DNA of 64,000 nt from Myxococcus qinghaiensis (GTDB lineage: Bacteria; Myxococcota; Myxococcia; Myxococcales; Myxococcaceae), in contig NZ_JAKCFA010000015.1 in assembly GCF_024198215.1 (NCBI RefSeq), positions 228,729 to 292,728 on the forward strand, read 5' to 3'. This document shows, in pieces, positions 44,011 through 53,515 of the stretch. Each line of letters begins with the position of its first letter. The stretch's first letter is position 1. A program made the translations under genes and the position numbers. The notes below the pieces were generated by a model, which worked only from the letters and a program-made list of their open reading frames with translations, was not told the origin of the DNA and made no database searches.

Positions 44011-44564
44011 GCGGCGCGCGGCGCCACGAGGCCCCGGGCCTGGAGCGCGGCCAGCACGCGCTCCAGCCCCACCTCCACCGCCTCCGAGTCCGAGCGCACC
44101 GTGACTTCGGGGGCCTCGGGGGCCTCGTATGGGTCCGACACGCCGGTGAAGTGTGGCAGCTCCCCCGCCAGCGCCTTCTTGTAGAGCCCCTTCACGTCGC
44201 GAGCGATGAGCGCGTCCAGCGGCGCCTCGATGTAGACCTCCACGAAGGGCAGCCCCACTTCTTCAGCCAGCCCGCGCACCTCCGCCCGGGAGCTCCGGTA
44301 GGGCGAAATCGCGGCGACGATGACGCCCACGCCGTGCCGGGCCAGGAGCCGCGCCACGTGGCCGATGCGCCGGACGTTCTCCTCGCGGTCCTCCCGCGTG
44401 AAGCCCAGGCCGCGCGTCAGCCAGGTGCGCACCTCGTCGCCGTCCATCACCTCCACCGGACGCAGCGGCTCCAGCCGGGTGCGCAGCGCCCGCGAGAGCG
44501 TGCTCTTGCCCGCGCCGGACATGCCCGTCAGCCAGAGGATGAACCCGGAGCCTTGCCGATTCAT
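44007..44564 (-). CDS. cysC: Adenylylsulfate (APS) kinase
   Basis: The protein has 185 aa from ATG 44564, preceded by GAGG at 6 nt; GTG 44570 is possible but has no room for a ribosome binding site. The P-loop is GMSGAGKST (~14-22); the rest matches CysC (MDGDEVR, LGFTREDREENVRRIGHVA, KGLYKKA). It phosphorylates APS to PAPS, the sulfate donor for sulfotransferases. It follows cysN with a few nt between, last gene of cysD-cysN-cysC. PAPS can serve assimilation or sulfation of a product; no sulfotransferase is in the window. Confidence 0.95.
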   Translation of the reverse strand: MNRQGSGFILWLTGMSGAGKSTLSRALRTRLEPLRPVEVMDGDEVRTWLTRGLGFTREDREENVRRIGHVARLLARHGVGVIVAAISPYRSSRAEVRGLAEEVGLPFVEVYIEAPLDALIARDVKGLYKKALAGELPHFTGVSDPYEAPEAPEVTVRSDSEAVEVGLERVLAALQARGLVAPRAA

Positions 44565-44571
44565 GCGCACC

Positions 44572-45828
44572 TCAAACAGCGGGGCCGTTGATCATCCCGG
44601 CGCCCACCGTCGCGTTCGTGGCTTCGTCAATGAGGATGAAGCTGCCCGTGTGGCGGTTGCGGCGGTACTCGTCGAAGAAGAGCGGCACCGTGGTGCGCAG
44701 CGTCACCCGGCCAATCTCGTTGAGCCCGAGCCGGGGACTCGTCTCGTCCCGGCTCAGCGTGTTCACATCCAGCCGGTAGTGGAGCTGCTTCACCTGGGCC
44801 CGCGCCGAGCGCGTGGTGTGCTTGAGCGCGAACCGGGCGCCCGCCTGGAGTGACACCCCCTCCGCCAGCCAACACACCATGGCGTCCAGGTCCTGCCCCA
44901 CCAGGGGCGGGTTGCCCGGCCTGCACAGCATGTCGCCCCGGCTGATATCCAGCTCGTCCGCCAGCGAGACATTCACCGACATGGGCGGAAACGCCTGCGC
45001 CACCGGCCGCCCCGCCAGGTCCAGCTCGCGGATGCGCGTGGTGAAGCCGGAGGGAAGCGCCATGACCTCGTCGCCCGGCCGCAGCACGCCGCCCAGCACC
45101 TGCCCCGCGTACGCGCGGTAGTCCGGGAACTTCGAGGACATGGGCCGGAGGACGCTCTGCACCGGGAAGCGCACGTGGATGAGGTTGCGGTCCGACGCGA
45201 TGTGCACGTTCTCCAGGTGGTGCAGGAGCGTGGAGCCCTGGTACCAGGGCATCCGCTCCGAGCGCGTCACCACGTTGTCCCCGCCCAGCGCGGAGATGGG
45301 GATGAACGACAGGTCCGCCACGTCGAGCTTCATGGAGAACTGACGGAACTCCTCGCGGATGCGCTCGAAGACGGCGACGTCGAAGCCCACCAGGTCCATC
45401 TTGTTCACGCACAGCACCAGGTGCGGCACGCGCAACAGCGAGGCCAGGAACGCATGGCGCCGCGTCTGCTCCAGCACGCCCTTGCGCGCGTCCACCAGGA
45501 TGAGCGCCAGGTCCGCCGTGGACGCACCCGTCACCATGTTGCGCGTGTACTGGAGGTGCCCCGGCGTGTCCGCGATGATGAACTTGCGCTGCGCCGTGGC
45601 GAAGTACCGGTAAGCCACGTCGATGGTGATGCCCTGCTCGCGCTCGGCCTTCAGGCCGTCCAGGAGCAGCGCCAGGTTGACGTACTCGTCCCCTCTCGCG
45701 CGACTGGTGCGCTCCACCGCGGCGAGCTGGTCCTCCAGAATCGAGCGCGTGTCATGGAGCAACCTGCCGATGAGCGTGCTCTTCCCGTCGTCGACGGAGC
45801 CCGCGGTCGCGAAACGAAGCAGTTCCAC
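44572..45828 (-). CDS. cysN: Sulfate adenylyltransferase subunit 1 (GTPase)
   Basis: The protein has 418 aa. GTPase motifs: G1 GSVDDGKST (~10-18), G3 DTPGH, G4 NKMD; it also has the AEREQGITID switch of the translation-factor superfamily. CysN couples GTP hydrolysis to APS synthesis by CysD. It is a stand-alone CysN, not fused to CysC, and somewhat shorter than the usual ~470 aa. It starts at GTG 45828, which shares one base with the cysD stop (TAGTG), so translation is coupled. Confidence 0.95.
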   Translation of the reverse strand: MELLRFATAGSVDDGKSTLIGRLLHDTRSILEDQLAAVERTSRARGDEYVNLALLLDGLKAEREQGITIDVAYRYFATAQRKFIIADTPGHLQYTRNMVTGASTADLALILVDARKGVLEQTRRHAFLASLLRVPHLVLCVNKMDLVGFDVAVFERIREEFRQFSMKLDVADLSFIPISALGGDNVVTRSERMPWYQGSTLLHHLENVHIASDRNLIHVRFPVQSVLRPMSSKFPDYRAYAGQVLGGVLRPGDEVMALPSGFTTRIRELDLAGRPVAQAFPPMSVNVSLADELDISRGDMLCRPGNPPLVGQDLDAMVCWLAEGVSLQAGARFALKHTTRSARAQVKQLHYRLDVNTLSRDETSPRLGLNEIGRVTLRTTVPLFFDEYRRNRHTGSFILIDEATNATVGAGMINGPAV

Positions 45829-46733
45829 TAGAAGTACCCCTCACGCTTGCGGTCTTCCATCGCCGTCTCGCTGAACTTGTCGTCCGCCCGGCTGGCGCCC
45901 CGCTCGGTGACTCGCGAGGCGACAATCTCGGTGATGACCTCCGACACCGTGACGGCGTCGGACTCCACGCACGCGGTGCACGTCATGTCGCCCACCGTGC
46001 GGAAGCGCACCGACGCCGTTGAGACCTCCTCACCCGGGAGCAGCGGCAGGTAGGGCGACCACGCCATCAGCATGCCGTCCCGACGGAACACCTCGCGCCT
46101 GTGGCTGAAGTAGATGGAGGGCAGGGCCACGCCTTCCCGCGCGATGTACTGCCACACGTCCAGCTCCGTCCAGTTCGACAGCGGGAAGACGCGCAGGTGC
46201 TCCCCCCGGCGGTGGCGGCCGTTGTAGAGGCTCCACAGCTCCGGGCGCTGGTTCTTCGGGTCCCACTGGCCGAACTCGTCGCGGAACGAGAACACCCGCT
46301 CCTTCGCGCGCGCCTTCTCCTCGTCGCGGCGCGCGCCACCGAAGACGGCGTTGAAGCGGTGCTTCTCAATCGCCTCCAACAGCGGCACCGTCTGCGCGCG
46401 GTTGCGCGAGGCGCGCGGGCCCTTCTCCTCCGCCACCCGCCCCCCGTCGATGGCCTCCTGCACGGACGCCACGTGCAGCCGCGCGCCCAGCTCCGCCACG
46501 CGCGCGTCGCGGTACTGGAGCACCTCCGGGAAGTTGTGCCCCGTGTCCACGTGCATCAGCGGGAAGGGCAGCGGCGCGGGCGCGAAGGCCTTCACCGCCA
46601 GGTGCAACATCACCGCGGAGTCCTTGCCTCCGGAGAACAGCAGCACCGGGCTGTCCAGCTCGGCGACCACCTCCCGGATGATGAAGACCGACTCCGCCTC
46701 CAGGGCGTCCAGGTGCGACAGCTCGTAGCTCAC
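45828..46733 (-). CDS. cysD: Sulfate adenylyltransferase subunit 2
   Basis: The protein has 301 aa. It has the PP-loop SGGKDSAVMLHL (~34-45), HVDTGHNFPE, FGGARRDEEKARAKER and the C-terminal REGYF ending typical of CysD. With CysN it makes APS from ATP and sulfate. The start is GTG 46733 with no visible Shine-Dalgarno, so a leaderless or weakly initiated transcript is possible. It is the first gene of cysDNC, divergent from the thioesterase gene (about 160 nt between). Confidence 0.95.
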   Translation of the reverse strand: MSYELSHLDALEAESVFIIREVVAELDSPVLLFSGGKDSAVMLHLAVKAFAPAPLPFPLMHVDTGHNFPEVLQYRDARVAELGARLHVASVQEAIDGGRVAEEKGPRASRNRAQTVPLLEAIEKHRFNAVFGGARRDEEKARAKERVFSFRDEFGQWDPKNQRPELWSLYNGRHRRGEHLRVFPLSNWTELDVWQYIAREGVALPSIYFSHRREVFRRDGMLMAWSPYLPLLPGEEVSTASVRFRTVGDMTCTACVESDAVTVSEVITEIVASRVTERGASRADDKFSETAMEDRKREGYF

Positions 46734-46896
46734 GCGAAAACGCTAGCACGCCTCGACAGGAGCCCTGCCAGTCCACTCATTCACGAATACCGAGCACTGA
46801 CAGTCATCCCTGTATGATGGGCGGAAGTCTTCAACCTGCTCGAAGTGCCGGGGCCTTGACCCGTTTTCCTCGGCTGTGCGACAGAACCATACCGCC

Positions 46897-47682
46897 ATGC
46901 CCAGTGCTCCCACCTCGAACCCGAACTCTCCCGAACGTTGGTTTCCTTCCCGGAAGGCGCTGCCGGACCCGCGCCTGCGGCTGTTCTGCCTGCCCTTCGC
47001 CGGAGGAAGCGCCTCCATCTACAGCGCCTGGCAGGGAGGTCTGCCGCCGGGCGTGGAGCTGTGCGCGGTGCAGCTCCCCGGCCGTGAGCGGAGGTTGATG
47101 GAGAAGCCCTTCGACAGCCTGCCCACGCTGATGGACGCGCTACTGCCGGTGCTCGCTCCGCTGCTGGACAAGCCGTTCGTCTTCTTCGGCTACAGCATGG
47201 GCTCGCGCATCTCCCTGGAGCTGACCCGCCGCCTGCAGGCGCGCAACGGGCCGCTGCCCCGGGGCCTCGTGCTGGCCGCGTCCGGCGCCCCCCGCGAGTC
47301 GGACCGCAAGCCCATCCACCACCTGCCGCAGGAGCAGTTCATCAACGAGCTGCGGCGCTACGACGGCACGCCGGAGGAGATCCTCCAGCACCGCGAGTTG
47401 CTGGAACTCCTGGTGCCCACCCTGCGCGCGGACTTCGCGCTGGCGTGGTGGGAGAACGGCCCGGTGCCCGTGAAGCTCGACGTGCCCATCTCCGTCATGG
47501 GCGGCACCGAGGACAAGCACGTGTCCCTGGCGCGCCTGGAGACGTGGCGCGAGGAGACGCGCAACCCCGACTTCCGCATCCGCCACTTCGAGGGAGGCCA
47601 CTTCTTCCTGCGCAAGCAGCAGGACGCCATGCTCGCCGCCCTGCGAGAGGACCTCACGCGGTGGATGGCGGCGCCGGCCTGA
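46897..47682 (+). CDS. Type II thioesterase (NRPS editing)
   Basis: The protein has 261 aa from ATG 46897; GTG 46876 would add 7 residues and neither has a clear ribosome binding site. It is an alpha/beta-hydrolase with LFCLPFAGGSAS (~29-40), LPGRERR, nucleophile Ser100 in GYSMGS (a Tyr variant of the common GHSMG), a later Asp in GGTEDKHVS and His in GGHFFL. Type II thioesterases clear misloaded groups from carrier domains and are standard companions of NRPS operons, so this gene ties the 41-48 kb block to the assembly line. Its stop is 3 nt from the convergent phosphopantetheinyl transferase stop. Confidence 0.92.
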   Translation: MPSAPTSNPNSPERWFPSRKALPDPRLRLFCLPFAGGSASIYSAWQGGLPPGVELCAVQLPGRERRLMEKPFDSLPTLMDALLPVLAPLLDKPFVFFGYSMGSRISLELTRRLQARNGPLPRGLVLAASGAPRESDRKPIHHLPQEQFINELRRYDGTPEEILQHRELLELLVPTLRADFALAWWENGPVPVKLDVPISVMGGTEDKHVSLARLETWREETRNPDFRIRHFEGGHFFLRKQQDAMLAALREDLTRWMAAPA

Positions 47683-47685
47683 GGC

Positions 47686-48462
47686 TCACGCCTCTTCGAC
47701 GCGAGGCGGCCCGTCCGACTCCAGCGGCACGGTGAACCGCCAGCTCACGCGGAAGGGCCTGTCCCGGGCCCCCCGCATCGCCACGGCGGCCTGGTGGCGC
47801 GCGGACGGGCGCAGCTGCATGAAGCGCCACGTCTCCGGCGTGTCCACCATCCGCGCATCGAAGGAGATGCGCGGCTCCTTGCCGGCCTCCAGGTGGAAGG
47901 CGAACTGGTCCAACGGCAGGGACAGGCCCGCGCCGCGCGCCTTGATGTAGGACTCCTTGAGCGTCCAGTACTCGAAGAAGCGCCCGCGCTGCTCGGCCGC
48001 GGGCAGGGCCCGGAGCGCGGCGACTTCCGGCTTCGCGAAGAAGTGGTCGGCGATCTCCACCGTCTCGCCGTGTCGCTCCGCGTCCTCCACGTCCGCGCCC
48101 AGCTCCGCGTCCAGGCCCACCGCCACCAGCGCCATGCCGTCGGTGTGCGACAGGTTGAAGCGCAGGCGCGCGCCCCACTCGCCCTTTATCTCCGGCCTCC
48201 CGTACGCGTTGGTCGAGAAGCTCCACGCCGAGGGCGCCACCGGCGCGTAGCGCGACAGCGTCAACCGCACCAGCGCGTGACTCACCAGGTATTGCTTCTG
48301 GTGACGCTCGAAGCGGAAGCGCATCTGCTTGGCGCGCTCCTCCGCGTCCAGGAGCCCCCAATAGGCATCCAGGAGCTTCGGTTCCTGGATGCGCTCGGGC
48401 TCGACAATCCATACATGGACTTCGTCCGGAAGAAGCTCCAGCGGCCCCACGACAGTCGACAT
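47686..48462 (-). CDS. Sfp-type 4'-phosphopantetheinyl transferase
   Basis: The protein has 258 aa. Signature motifs: FNLSHTDGMALVAV, the Mg-binding GADVEDAER, FFAKPEVAAL and WTLKESYIKARGAGL. Sfp-type enzymes transfer phosphopantetheine from CoA to the serine of NRPS and PKS carrier domains, so it can activate the PCPs coded at 1-20 kb. It resembles the MtaA-type enzymes of myxobacteria. It is convergent with the type II thioesterase and divergent from the App1-type phosphatase, 83 nt away. Confidence 0.95.
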   Translation of the reverse strand: MSTVVGPLELLPDEVHVWIVEPERIQEPKLLDAYWGLLDAEERAKQMRFRFERHQKQYLVSHALVRLTLSRYAPVAPSAWSFSTNAYGRPEIKGEWGARLRFNLSHTDGMALVAVGLDAELGADVEDAERHGETVEIADHFFAKPEVAALRALPAAEQRGRFFEYWTLKESYIKARGAGLSLPLDQFAFHLEAGKEPRISFDARMVDTPETWRFMQLRPSARHQAAVAMRGARDRPFRVSWRFTVPLESDGPPRVEEA

Positions 48463-48545
48463 GCCTCTCCTCTACCACGGCGGACCGCACCCCGCGTAGG
48501 CTCGGACGTCCAAGTCCGGCCCCGCGCCGGGATGGGGGGAGCAAC

Positions 48546-49760
48546 ATGGATCCGCACGCCGCGACGAAGAAGCTGGAGACGCTGCGCACGCTCATGGCCG
48601 GCCACACCGACACCAGCGAGGAGCGCCGCATCCTGGACCTCCTGCGGGACGCAACCGCCTCCGAGCTGAACTACCTCCTGGCCAATGTCGACCTCGAGTC
48701 CCTGCTCGGGGACATGGACGACCGCGTCTTCGGGCCAGACCACCACACCGCCCTCCTGACGATGCTCTGTCGGGAGCGCGCCCCGCAGCTCGCCCTGCCC
48801 GTGCGCACAAGCCTGGTGACGGCGCTCCAGCGCGGCGGGACTCCGGCCACCGCCGAGCGGGCCCTGCGCGACATGTTCCTGAGCGTGAGCGGCCGCGAGC
48901 TGACCGCCTTCAAGAACCTGCTCGACGCGGGCAACAACCACCAGGACCTGGAGAAGCTCCTCTTCGACGACGTGGACGACCCGGCGCTGCGGGAGGAGAT
49001 TCTCGCGCACATCCAACGCGAGGGAGAGGCGGCGCCCAGCGGGGAGAACAAGGTCCTCAGCGACATCGACGACACCTTCTTCGCCAACCTCAAGGACACG
49101 CGCTACCCGTCCAAGACGGTGTACCCGGGCGTGCTCGCCTTCTACGCGGAGCTGGACCGGGGGCCGGGCATCATCCCCGGCCGCGAGGGCGACCTCACGT
49201 TCGTCACCGCGCGCCCCATGGACCCGCTGGGCGCGGTGGAGAACATGACGTTCGACACCCTGAAGAAGCACGGCGTCCCGCCCCATGCCGTGCTCTCCGG
49301 CAGCCTCACCCACCTCTTGGGCAACTCCCGCATCGCCGCGAAGAAGTTCGACAACTTCCAGCGCTACGTGCGCGTGTTCCCGGAGTACGGCTTCGTCTTC
49401 GTCGGAGACAGCGGCCAGGGCGACGTGGAGTTCGGCGACAAGATGCTCACCGCCGCCCCGCAGGCCGTGCACGCCGTGTTCATCCATGACGTGGTGGACA
49501 CCCCGGAGACCGCCCGCCGCGCCTGGCGAGAGAAGCGCATCCACTTCTTCGACACCTATGTGGGCGCCGCGGTGGAGGCCTTCGCGCTGGGCCTCATCTC
49601 CCGCGACGGACTGGCGCGGGTGGCCCTTGGCGCACGCGAGTCGATGGAGGGCATCGCCTTCACCTCCGCGGCCCAGCGGGATGCCCGCAAGGCGGAGCTG
49701 CTCAGGGACCTGCAGCGCGCGGACGCACTGACGTCGCCGTCGCCTCCCGCCGCGCACTGA
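48546..49760 (+). CDS. App1-type phosphatidate phosphatase domain protein (DUF2183)
   Basis: The protein has 404 aa, starting at ATG 48546 behind a GGGGGAG ribosome binding site. Residues 1-165 are helical and unassigned. From ~168 the App1/DUF2183 HAD-like catalytic domain begins with SDIDDTFF (Asp173, Asp175), followed by KTVYPGVLAFY, FVTARPMDPLG and FVGDSGQGDVEF. Fungal App1 is a phosphatidate phosphatase of actin patches; bacterial members are of unknown substrate. No signal peptide is seen, so a cytoplasmic role is likely. Confidence 0.82.
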   Translation: MDPHAATKKLETLRTLMAGHTDTSEERRILDLLRDATASELNYLLANVDLESLLGDMDDRVFGPDHHTALLTMLCRERAPQLALPVRTSLVTALQRGGTPATAERALRDMFLSVSGRELTAFKNLLDAGNNHQDLEKLLFDDVDDPALREEILAHIQREGEAAPSGENKVLSDIDDTFFANLKDTRYPSKTVYPGVLAFYAELDRGPGIIPGREGDLTFVTARPMDPLGAVENMTFDTLKKHGVPPHAVLSGSLTHLLGNSRIAAKKFDNFQRYVRVFPEYGFVFVGDSGQGDVEFGDKMLTAAPQAVHAVFIHDVVDTPETARRAWREKRIHFFDTYVGAAVEAFALGLISRDGLARVALGARESMEGIAFTSAAQRDARKAELLRDLQRADALTSPSPPAAH

Positions 49761-50003
49761 AAGCCTCCCAAGGCGTCTCGCGCGCGAAGTCGAGGGTGCC
49801 CTCCGGGACCTGGGGCTGACGGGTTCCGGACGGCACCCGTGTCGCGATGACGCCTGGGTGGGCAATCCCCTTCCACCGTCCCTCGGGGCAGTTGGCGCGA
49901 GCCCACTCCCCGCCAACTTTCCCACCGCTCCCTCACGGGAGAATGGGGGCGGCGTCGGGGCCGCCAGGGGAAGGGGTGGCGGCGTGAGCGGGGACGGGAC
50001 CTG

Positions 50004-51254
50004 ATGGAGCTGTTTCCCATCCATCTGCTGTTCATCGTCGTGTTGATGAACCGCTACATCCTCGGTCCGTTCCTGCGGCGCCTGCGAGGGCCCAGCATCG
50101 ACCGCGCGGACGACACGTACCGGCCTCGTGTCGCCATCGTCATCCCCCTCTTCAACGAGGGGAAGGGCATCTTCCACGCCGTCCGCAGCCTGCTGGAGCA
50201 GGACTACCCCAGCGAGCTGCTGCAAATCGTGGTGGTGGACGACTGCTCCAAGGACGACAGCTACGCGTGGGCGATGAAGGCCGCGGAGGGCCACGCCAAC
50301 GTCCTCGTCATGCGCAACCCGGAGAACCTGGGCAAGCGCAAGGGCATCAACCGGGGAGTCCAGGCCGCGGTCGACGCGGAGATCATCGTCTCGGTGGACT
50401 CGGACGTCATCGTGGACAAGAGCGCGGTGCGCAACCTGGTGCGCCGCTTCGTCAGTCCCCGCATCGCCGCCGTGGGCGGTCGCACCTTCGTGACGAACCG
50501 CCACCAGAACTGGCTGACGCGCATGGTGGAGATCAAGTTCCACTTCGCCCAGCAGTGGCTGAAGGACTTGGAGCGCAGCTTCCGCCAGGTGATGTGCCTG
50601 TCCGGCTGCCTCACCGCGTATCGCCGCCACGTGCTCCTGGAGCTGGAGCCCATCCTGGAGGCGCGCGCCATCGCCGGCATTCCCATCAAGTATGGCGAGG
50701 ACCGGTTCCTCACGCGGCAGATCGTCAAGCACGACTATGAGACGGTCTACACGCTGGACGCGTTCTGCTTCACCGCCGCGCCCGCGACGCTGGCCGGCTA
50801 CTTCTCCCAGCAGCTGCGGTGGCGGCGCTCCAACCTGGTGGACCTGCTCGGCGGCCTGTCGCACGCGTGGCGCCTGCATCCGGTCATCACCGTCCACTAC
50901 GTGTCCCAGCTCGCGCTGCTGCTCGCCTACCCCGTCGTCATCGTCCACAACGTCATCACCGGGGAGTTCCTGGACATCCTCTCGTTCCACTTCCTCGTCA
51001 TCGGCCTCCTGGGAATCATCTACCGGCTGGAGACCCGGCACCTGCCCGAGGACCGGCGGGTGCATGGGGCGTGCTTCCTGCCCATGGCCCTGCTGATGCC
51101 GGTGACGTACGCGCTCTTCACACCGCTGGCGCTGCTGACGCTGGACTCCGGGAGCTGGGAGACCCGGGGCAGTCCCAGCGCCGCCCCGGCACCTTCCACC
51201 GCGGACAACCGCGGTGGGCTGCCGCCCAACCCCGCCGGAGAGGGTTCTCCATGA
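50004..51254 (+). CDS. Processive GT2 glycosyltransferase (hyaluronan/chitin/Alg8-like polysaccharide synthase)
   Basis: The protein has 416 aa. GT2 synthase motifs are complete: VVVDDCSKDD (~77-85), the metal-binding DSD (132-134), GED (231-233) and QQLRW (269-273). Two or three membrane spans follow (~290-375), and a short one opens the protein. These motifs fit processive inner-membrane polysaccharide synthases such as hyaluronan synthase, NodC or Alg8. The ATG has only a weak ribosome binding site. The stop overlaps the next ATG (ATGA), and the operon continues with a HlyD-like anchor and two exported proteins, an arrangement reminiscent of Alg8-Alg44 or other synthase-dependent exopolysaccharide systems. 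Confidence 0.88.
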   Translation: MELFPIHLLFIVVLMNRYILGPFLRRLRGPSIDRADDTYRPRVAIVIPLFNEGKGIFHAVRSLLEQDYPSELLQIVVVDDCSKDDSYAWAMKAAEGHANVLVMRNPENLGKRKGINRGVQAAVDAEIIVSVDSDVIVDKSAVRNLVRRFVSPRIAAVGGRTFVTNRHQNWLTRMVEIKFHFAQQWLKDLERSFRQVMCLSGCLTAYRRHVLLELEPILEARAIAGIPIKYGEDRFLTRQIVKHDYETVYTLDAFCFTAAPATLAGYFSQQLRWRRSNLVDLLGGLSHAWRLHPVITVHYVSQLALLLAYPVVIVHNVITGEFLDILSFHFLVIGLLGIIYRLETRHLPEDRRVHGACFLPMALLMPVTYALFTPLALLTLDSGSWETRGSPSAAPAPSTADNRGGLPPNPAGEGSP

Positions 51255-52351
51255 ACCAACGCGTCGCGAACCGCATCAACGCCATCGCCGTGTCCACGTA
51301 CAAGCTCCTGGGCTCGGTGCTCCTGGGACTCATCCTGGCGGCGCTGGTGTCCTTCCTGGCCGTCCAGGGCTTCTTCCTCTTGAGCCATGGCTGGGTGACG
51401 CCCACGGTGGTGTCTCCCACGGACCCGCAGATCCTCTCGCTCAACACGCAACTGGCGGCGCAGACATCCTCCAGGGACCACGTCGTCGCCGAGCGGCGCG
51501 CGGTGGAGAACCGCATCCACGACGCCGAGCGCACCGTGGCCGCGGAGCACGCGTTCCAGCAGCGCTTCCTCGTGGCCCTGCGAAGCGAGCGCGCATCCAA
51601 GGACCGCGTCGCGAAGCGCCTGGCCTCCCTGCGCCAGGAGTACAGCCGGGCGCGCGCGGAGATTCTCCAGTCCAACCGCGCCTACGCGGGGCTTTCACGC
51701 GCGCGCACGGATGCGATGTACGGCGCGCGGCTGCTCCAGCAGGAGGACAAGCTCACCATCAACCACCACCTGGCGCAGCTGGCGCAGAGCAACCTGTCGC
51801 TCGCGCAGACCACCGTAGATCTAGAGACGCGAGTGGACTCGCTGCACCGGGAGCTCGCGGGGCTGACGGCGGTGCAGGACGGGATGGGCAAGGACGGCAC
51901 GCCGGCGGGCATCACCCCGGACGTGCTGCTCCTGGAGCGCGAGTACACGCACTCGGTGCTGGAGCAGGCGCGCGCGGAGGCGACGCTGCGCAGCCTGGAG
52001 AAGGACTTGAAGGCGCTCGAGGACGTGGCCCAGCGCTACGAGACGCTCATCGCGTCGCTGCGGGCTTCACCCTATCTGCGCGCCATCGAGAAGGACCTGA
52101 CGGTGGCCTTCGTGCCGTACGAGAACCTGAACAACGCGGCGGTGGGCACGCCCCTCTTCGCGTGCGCCGCGAAGGTCGTCTGGTGCCGCGAGGTCGGCGT
52201 GGTGGGCCGGGTGCTGGAGGGCGAGGTCTCCATCAAACACCCCATCCGTCAGCACATGCTGCGCGGGGTGATGGTGGAGGTGAAGCTCACGGACTCCGCC
52301 TCGGCGCGCGAGGACCTGCTGCACCTGGGCCGCGCGCCCCTGGTGCTGTGA
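51251..52351 (+). CDS. Membrane-anchored HlyD/Alg44-like coiled-coil protein
   Basis: The protein has 366 aa from ATG 51251, which overlaps the GT2 stop. One N-terminal membrane span (~18-45, LLGSVLLGLILAALVSFLAV) precedes a long periplasmic coiled coil (~75-275). The C-terminal beta-rich part (AVGTPLFACAAKVVWCREVG, then VVGRVLEGEV) resembles the barrel-sandwich end of HlyD/EmrA adaptors. It probably links the inner-membrane synthase to the outer envelope. The weak point is the lack of a clear lipoyl-type N-terminal half. Confidence 0.72.
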   Translation: MNQRVANRINAIAVSTYKLLGSVLLGLILAALVSFLAVQGFFLLSHGWVTPTVVSPTDPQILSLNTQLAAQTSSRDHVVAERRAVENRIHDAERTVAAEHAFQQRFLVALRSERASKDRVAKRLASLRQEYSRARAEILQSNRAYAGLSRARTDAMYGARLLQQEDKLTINHHLAQLAQSNLSLAQTTVDLETRVDSLHRELAGLTAVQDGMGKDGTPAGITPDVLLLEREYTHSVLEQARAEATLRSLEKDLKALEDVAQRYETLIASLRASPYLRAIEKDLTVAFVPYENLNNAAVGTPLFACAAKVVWCREVGVVGRVLEGEVSIKHPIRQHMLRGVMVEVKLTDSASAREDLLHLGRAPLVL

Positions 52352-52384
52352 GTGCAGGCGCCCATGAAGACGTGGAGAAGCCCC

Positions 52385-53515
52385 ATGCGGAAGACTCTCA
52401 CTTGCGGCGTGCTGCTGTATCTCGCCGCGCGAACCCCGGCGGCCCTCGCGGCGCCCCCCGACGCGTCGTCTCCTCCCGATGCACGCATCGAAGAGCGCGC
52501 CGCGGGCTACTGCGACTGGGTGAAGGGACTGGGCGACGCGGAGGCCGCGCTGGAGCTGGCCCCGGAGGTGTTCGGCAGCTTCGGCGCGGTGAACACCGGC
52601 GAGGCCGAAGGTGGCACCGCGCTGGGCAAGCCCAAGCTGCGCGTGACGGCGGGCCTGAGCTACGACTTCGTGGGCCTGTACCGGGGAAACAAGATTCACC
52701 GACGCGCGGCGGCCGAGTGCCGTCGTCACCAGGCCCTCTCCTCGCTCCAGGCCGCCGTCCGCCAGGGCACCGGGCTGGGTGAGGACTCCGCGCTGGAGGC
52801 TCGGGCGCGCGTGCTCCAGGACGCGCTGCCCCGCGCGGAGGCGCTCGTCACGGCCCTGCGCGAGGACCTCCGGGATGGCCGGGCGACCCTGGAGGAGCTC
52901 AACGCGGTGCAGGTGCGCCTGGACAACCTGCGCTCCCTGAGCACGGACACTGCGCTGGCGCGAGAGCTGCTGGCCTCGCGTCCCGCCTTCCCCCAGGGCC
53001 AGCGGCTGGAGTCGCTGCTGGAGGAGCTGCGCGCGGCGGATGACGCGGTGGAGGTCGCCACCGGAAGCCTGCGCCGGGCCAAGGCGTGGGAGCTGAGCGT
53101 TCGCGGAGGTTATGACGAGGTCTTCGACGTGGACCAGGACGTCCCCCTCTTCGGGCAGGTCATGTTGACGTATGACCTGGGCCACCTGTGGCAGGGCAAG
53201 GCGAACGCCCGGGCGCGCGAGGGCCGCCGCCGCTCGACGCTGCACGAGGTGGAGGGCGTGCACCAGGAGGTCTCCGAGCTGCTGGTGGAGCTGCGCGCGA
53301 GACACCGCACGGAGGAGGCGCGGCTGCGAGAGGTGTCCGCGCTCGTGTCGGACCTGGAGGGCCAGCTCAAGGAAGTGGAGGCGCTCCAGACGCGAGAGAT
53401 ACGCCGGTTCCGGGACTACCTCCTGCTGGAGCTGGCGCGGCTGCGCGCGGAGCAGGCCTACCTGACGGCCCATGTGGAGGCGCTCACGGCCTTCCTCGGG
53501 ACGCCCCGCCCCTGA
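52385..53515 (+). CDS. Exported coiled-coil protein, TolC-like in outline
   Basis: The protein has 376 aa from ATG 52385, chosen for GGAG 7 nt upstream over GTG 52352 and ATG 52364. A signal peptide (about MRKTLTCGVLLYLAARTPAA, cleavage near ALAA) precedes helical, Glu/Arg/Leu-rich sequence with two long coiled-coil pairs (~100-240 and ~275-365) around a beta-like stretch (SVRGGYDEVFDVDQDVPLFG). The layout, in repeats of helix pairs plus beta, is like TolC-type outer-membrane channels, but half of a full TolC protein seems missing. It may be the outer-membrane or periplasmic partner of this operon. Confidence 0.6.
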   Translation: MRKTLTCGVLLYLAARTPAALAAPPDASSPPDARIEERAAGYCDWVKGLGDAEAALELAPEVFGSFGAVNTGEAEGGTALGKPKLRVTAGLSYDFVGLYRGNKIHRRAAAECRRHQALSSLQAAVRQGTGLGEDSALEARARVLQDALPRAEALVTALREDLRDGRATLEELNAVQVRLDNLRSLSTDTALARELLASRPAFPQGQRLESLLEELRAADDAVEVATGSLRRAKAWELSVRGGYDEVFDVDQDVPLFGQVMLTYDLGHLWQGKANARAREGRRRSTLHEVEGVHQEVSELLVELRARHRTEEARLREVSALVSDLEGQLKEVEALQTREIRRFRDYLLLELARLRAEQAYLTAHVEALTAFLGTPRP

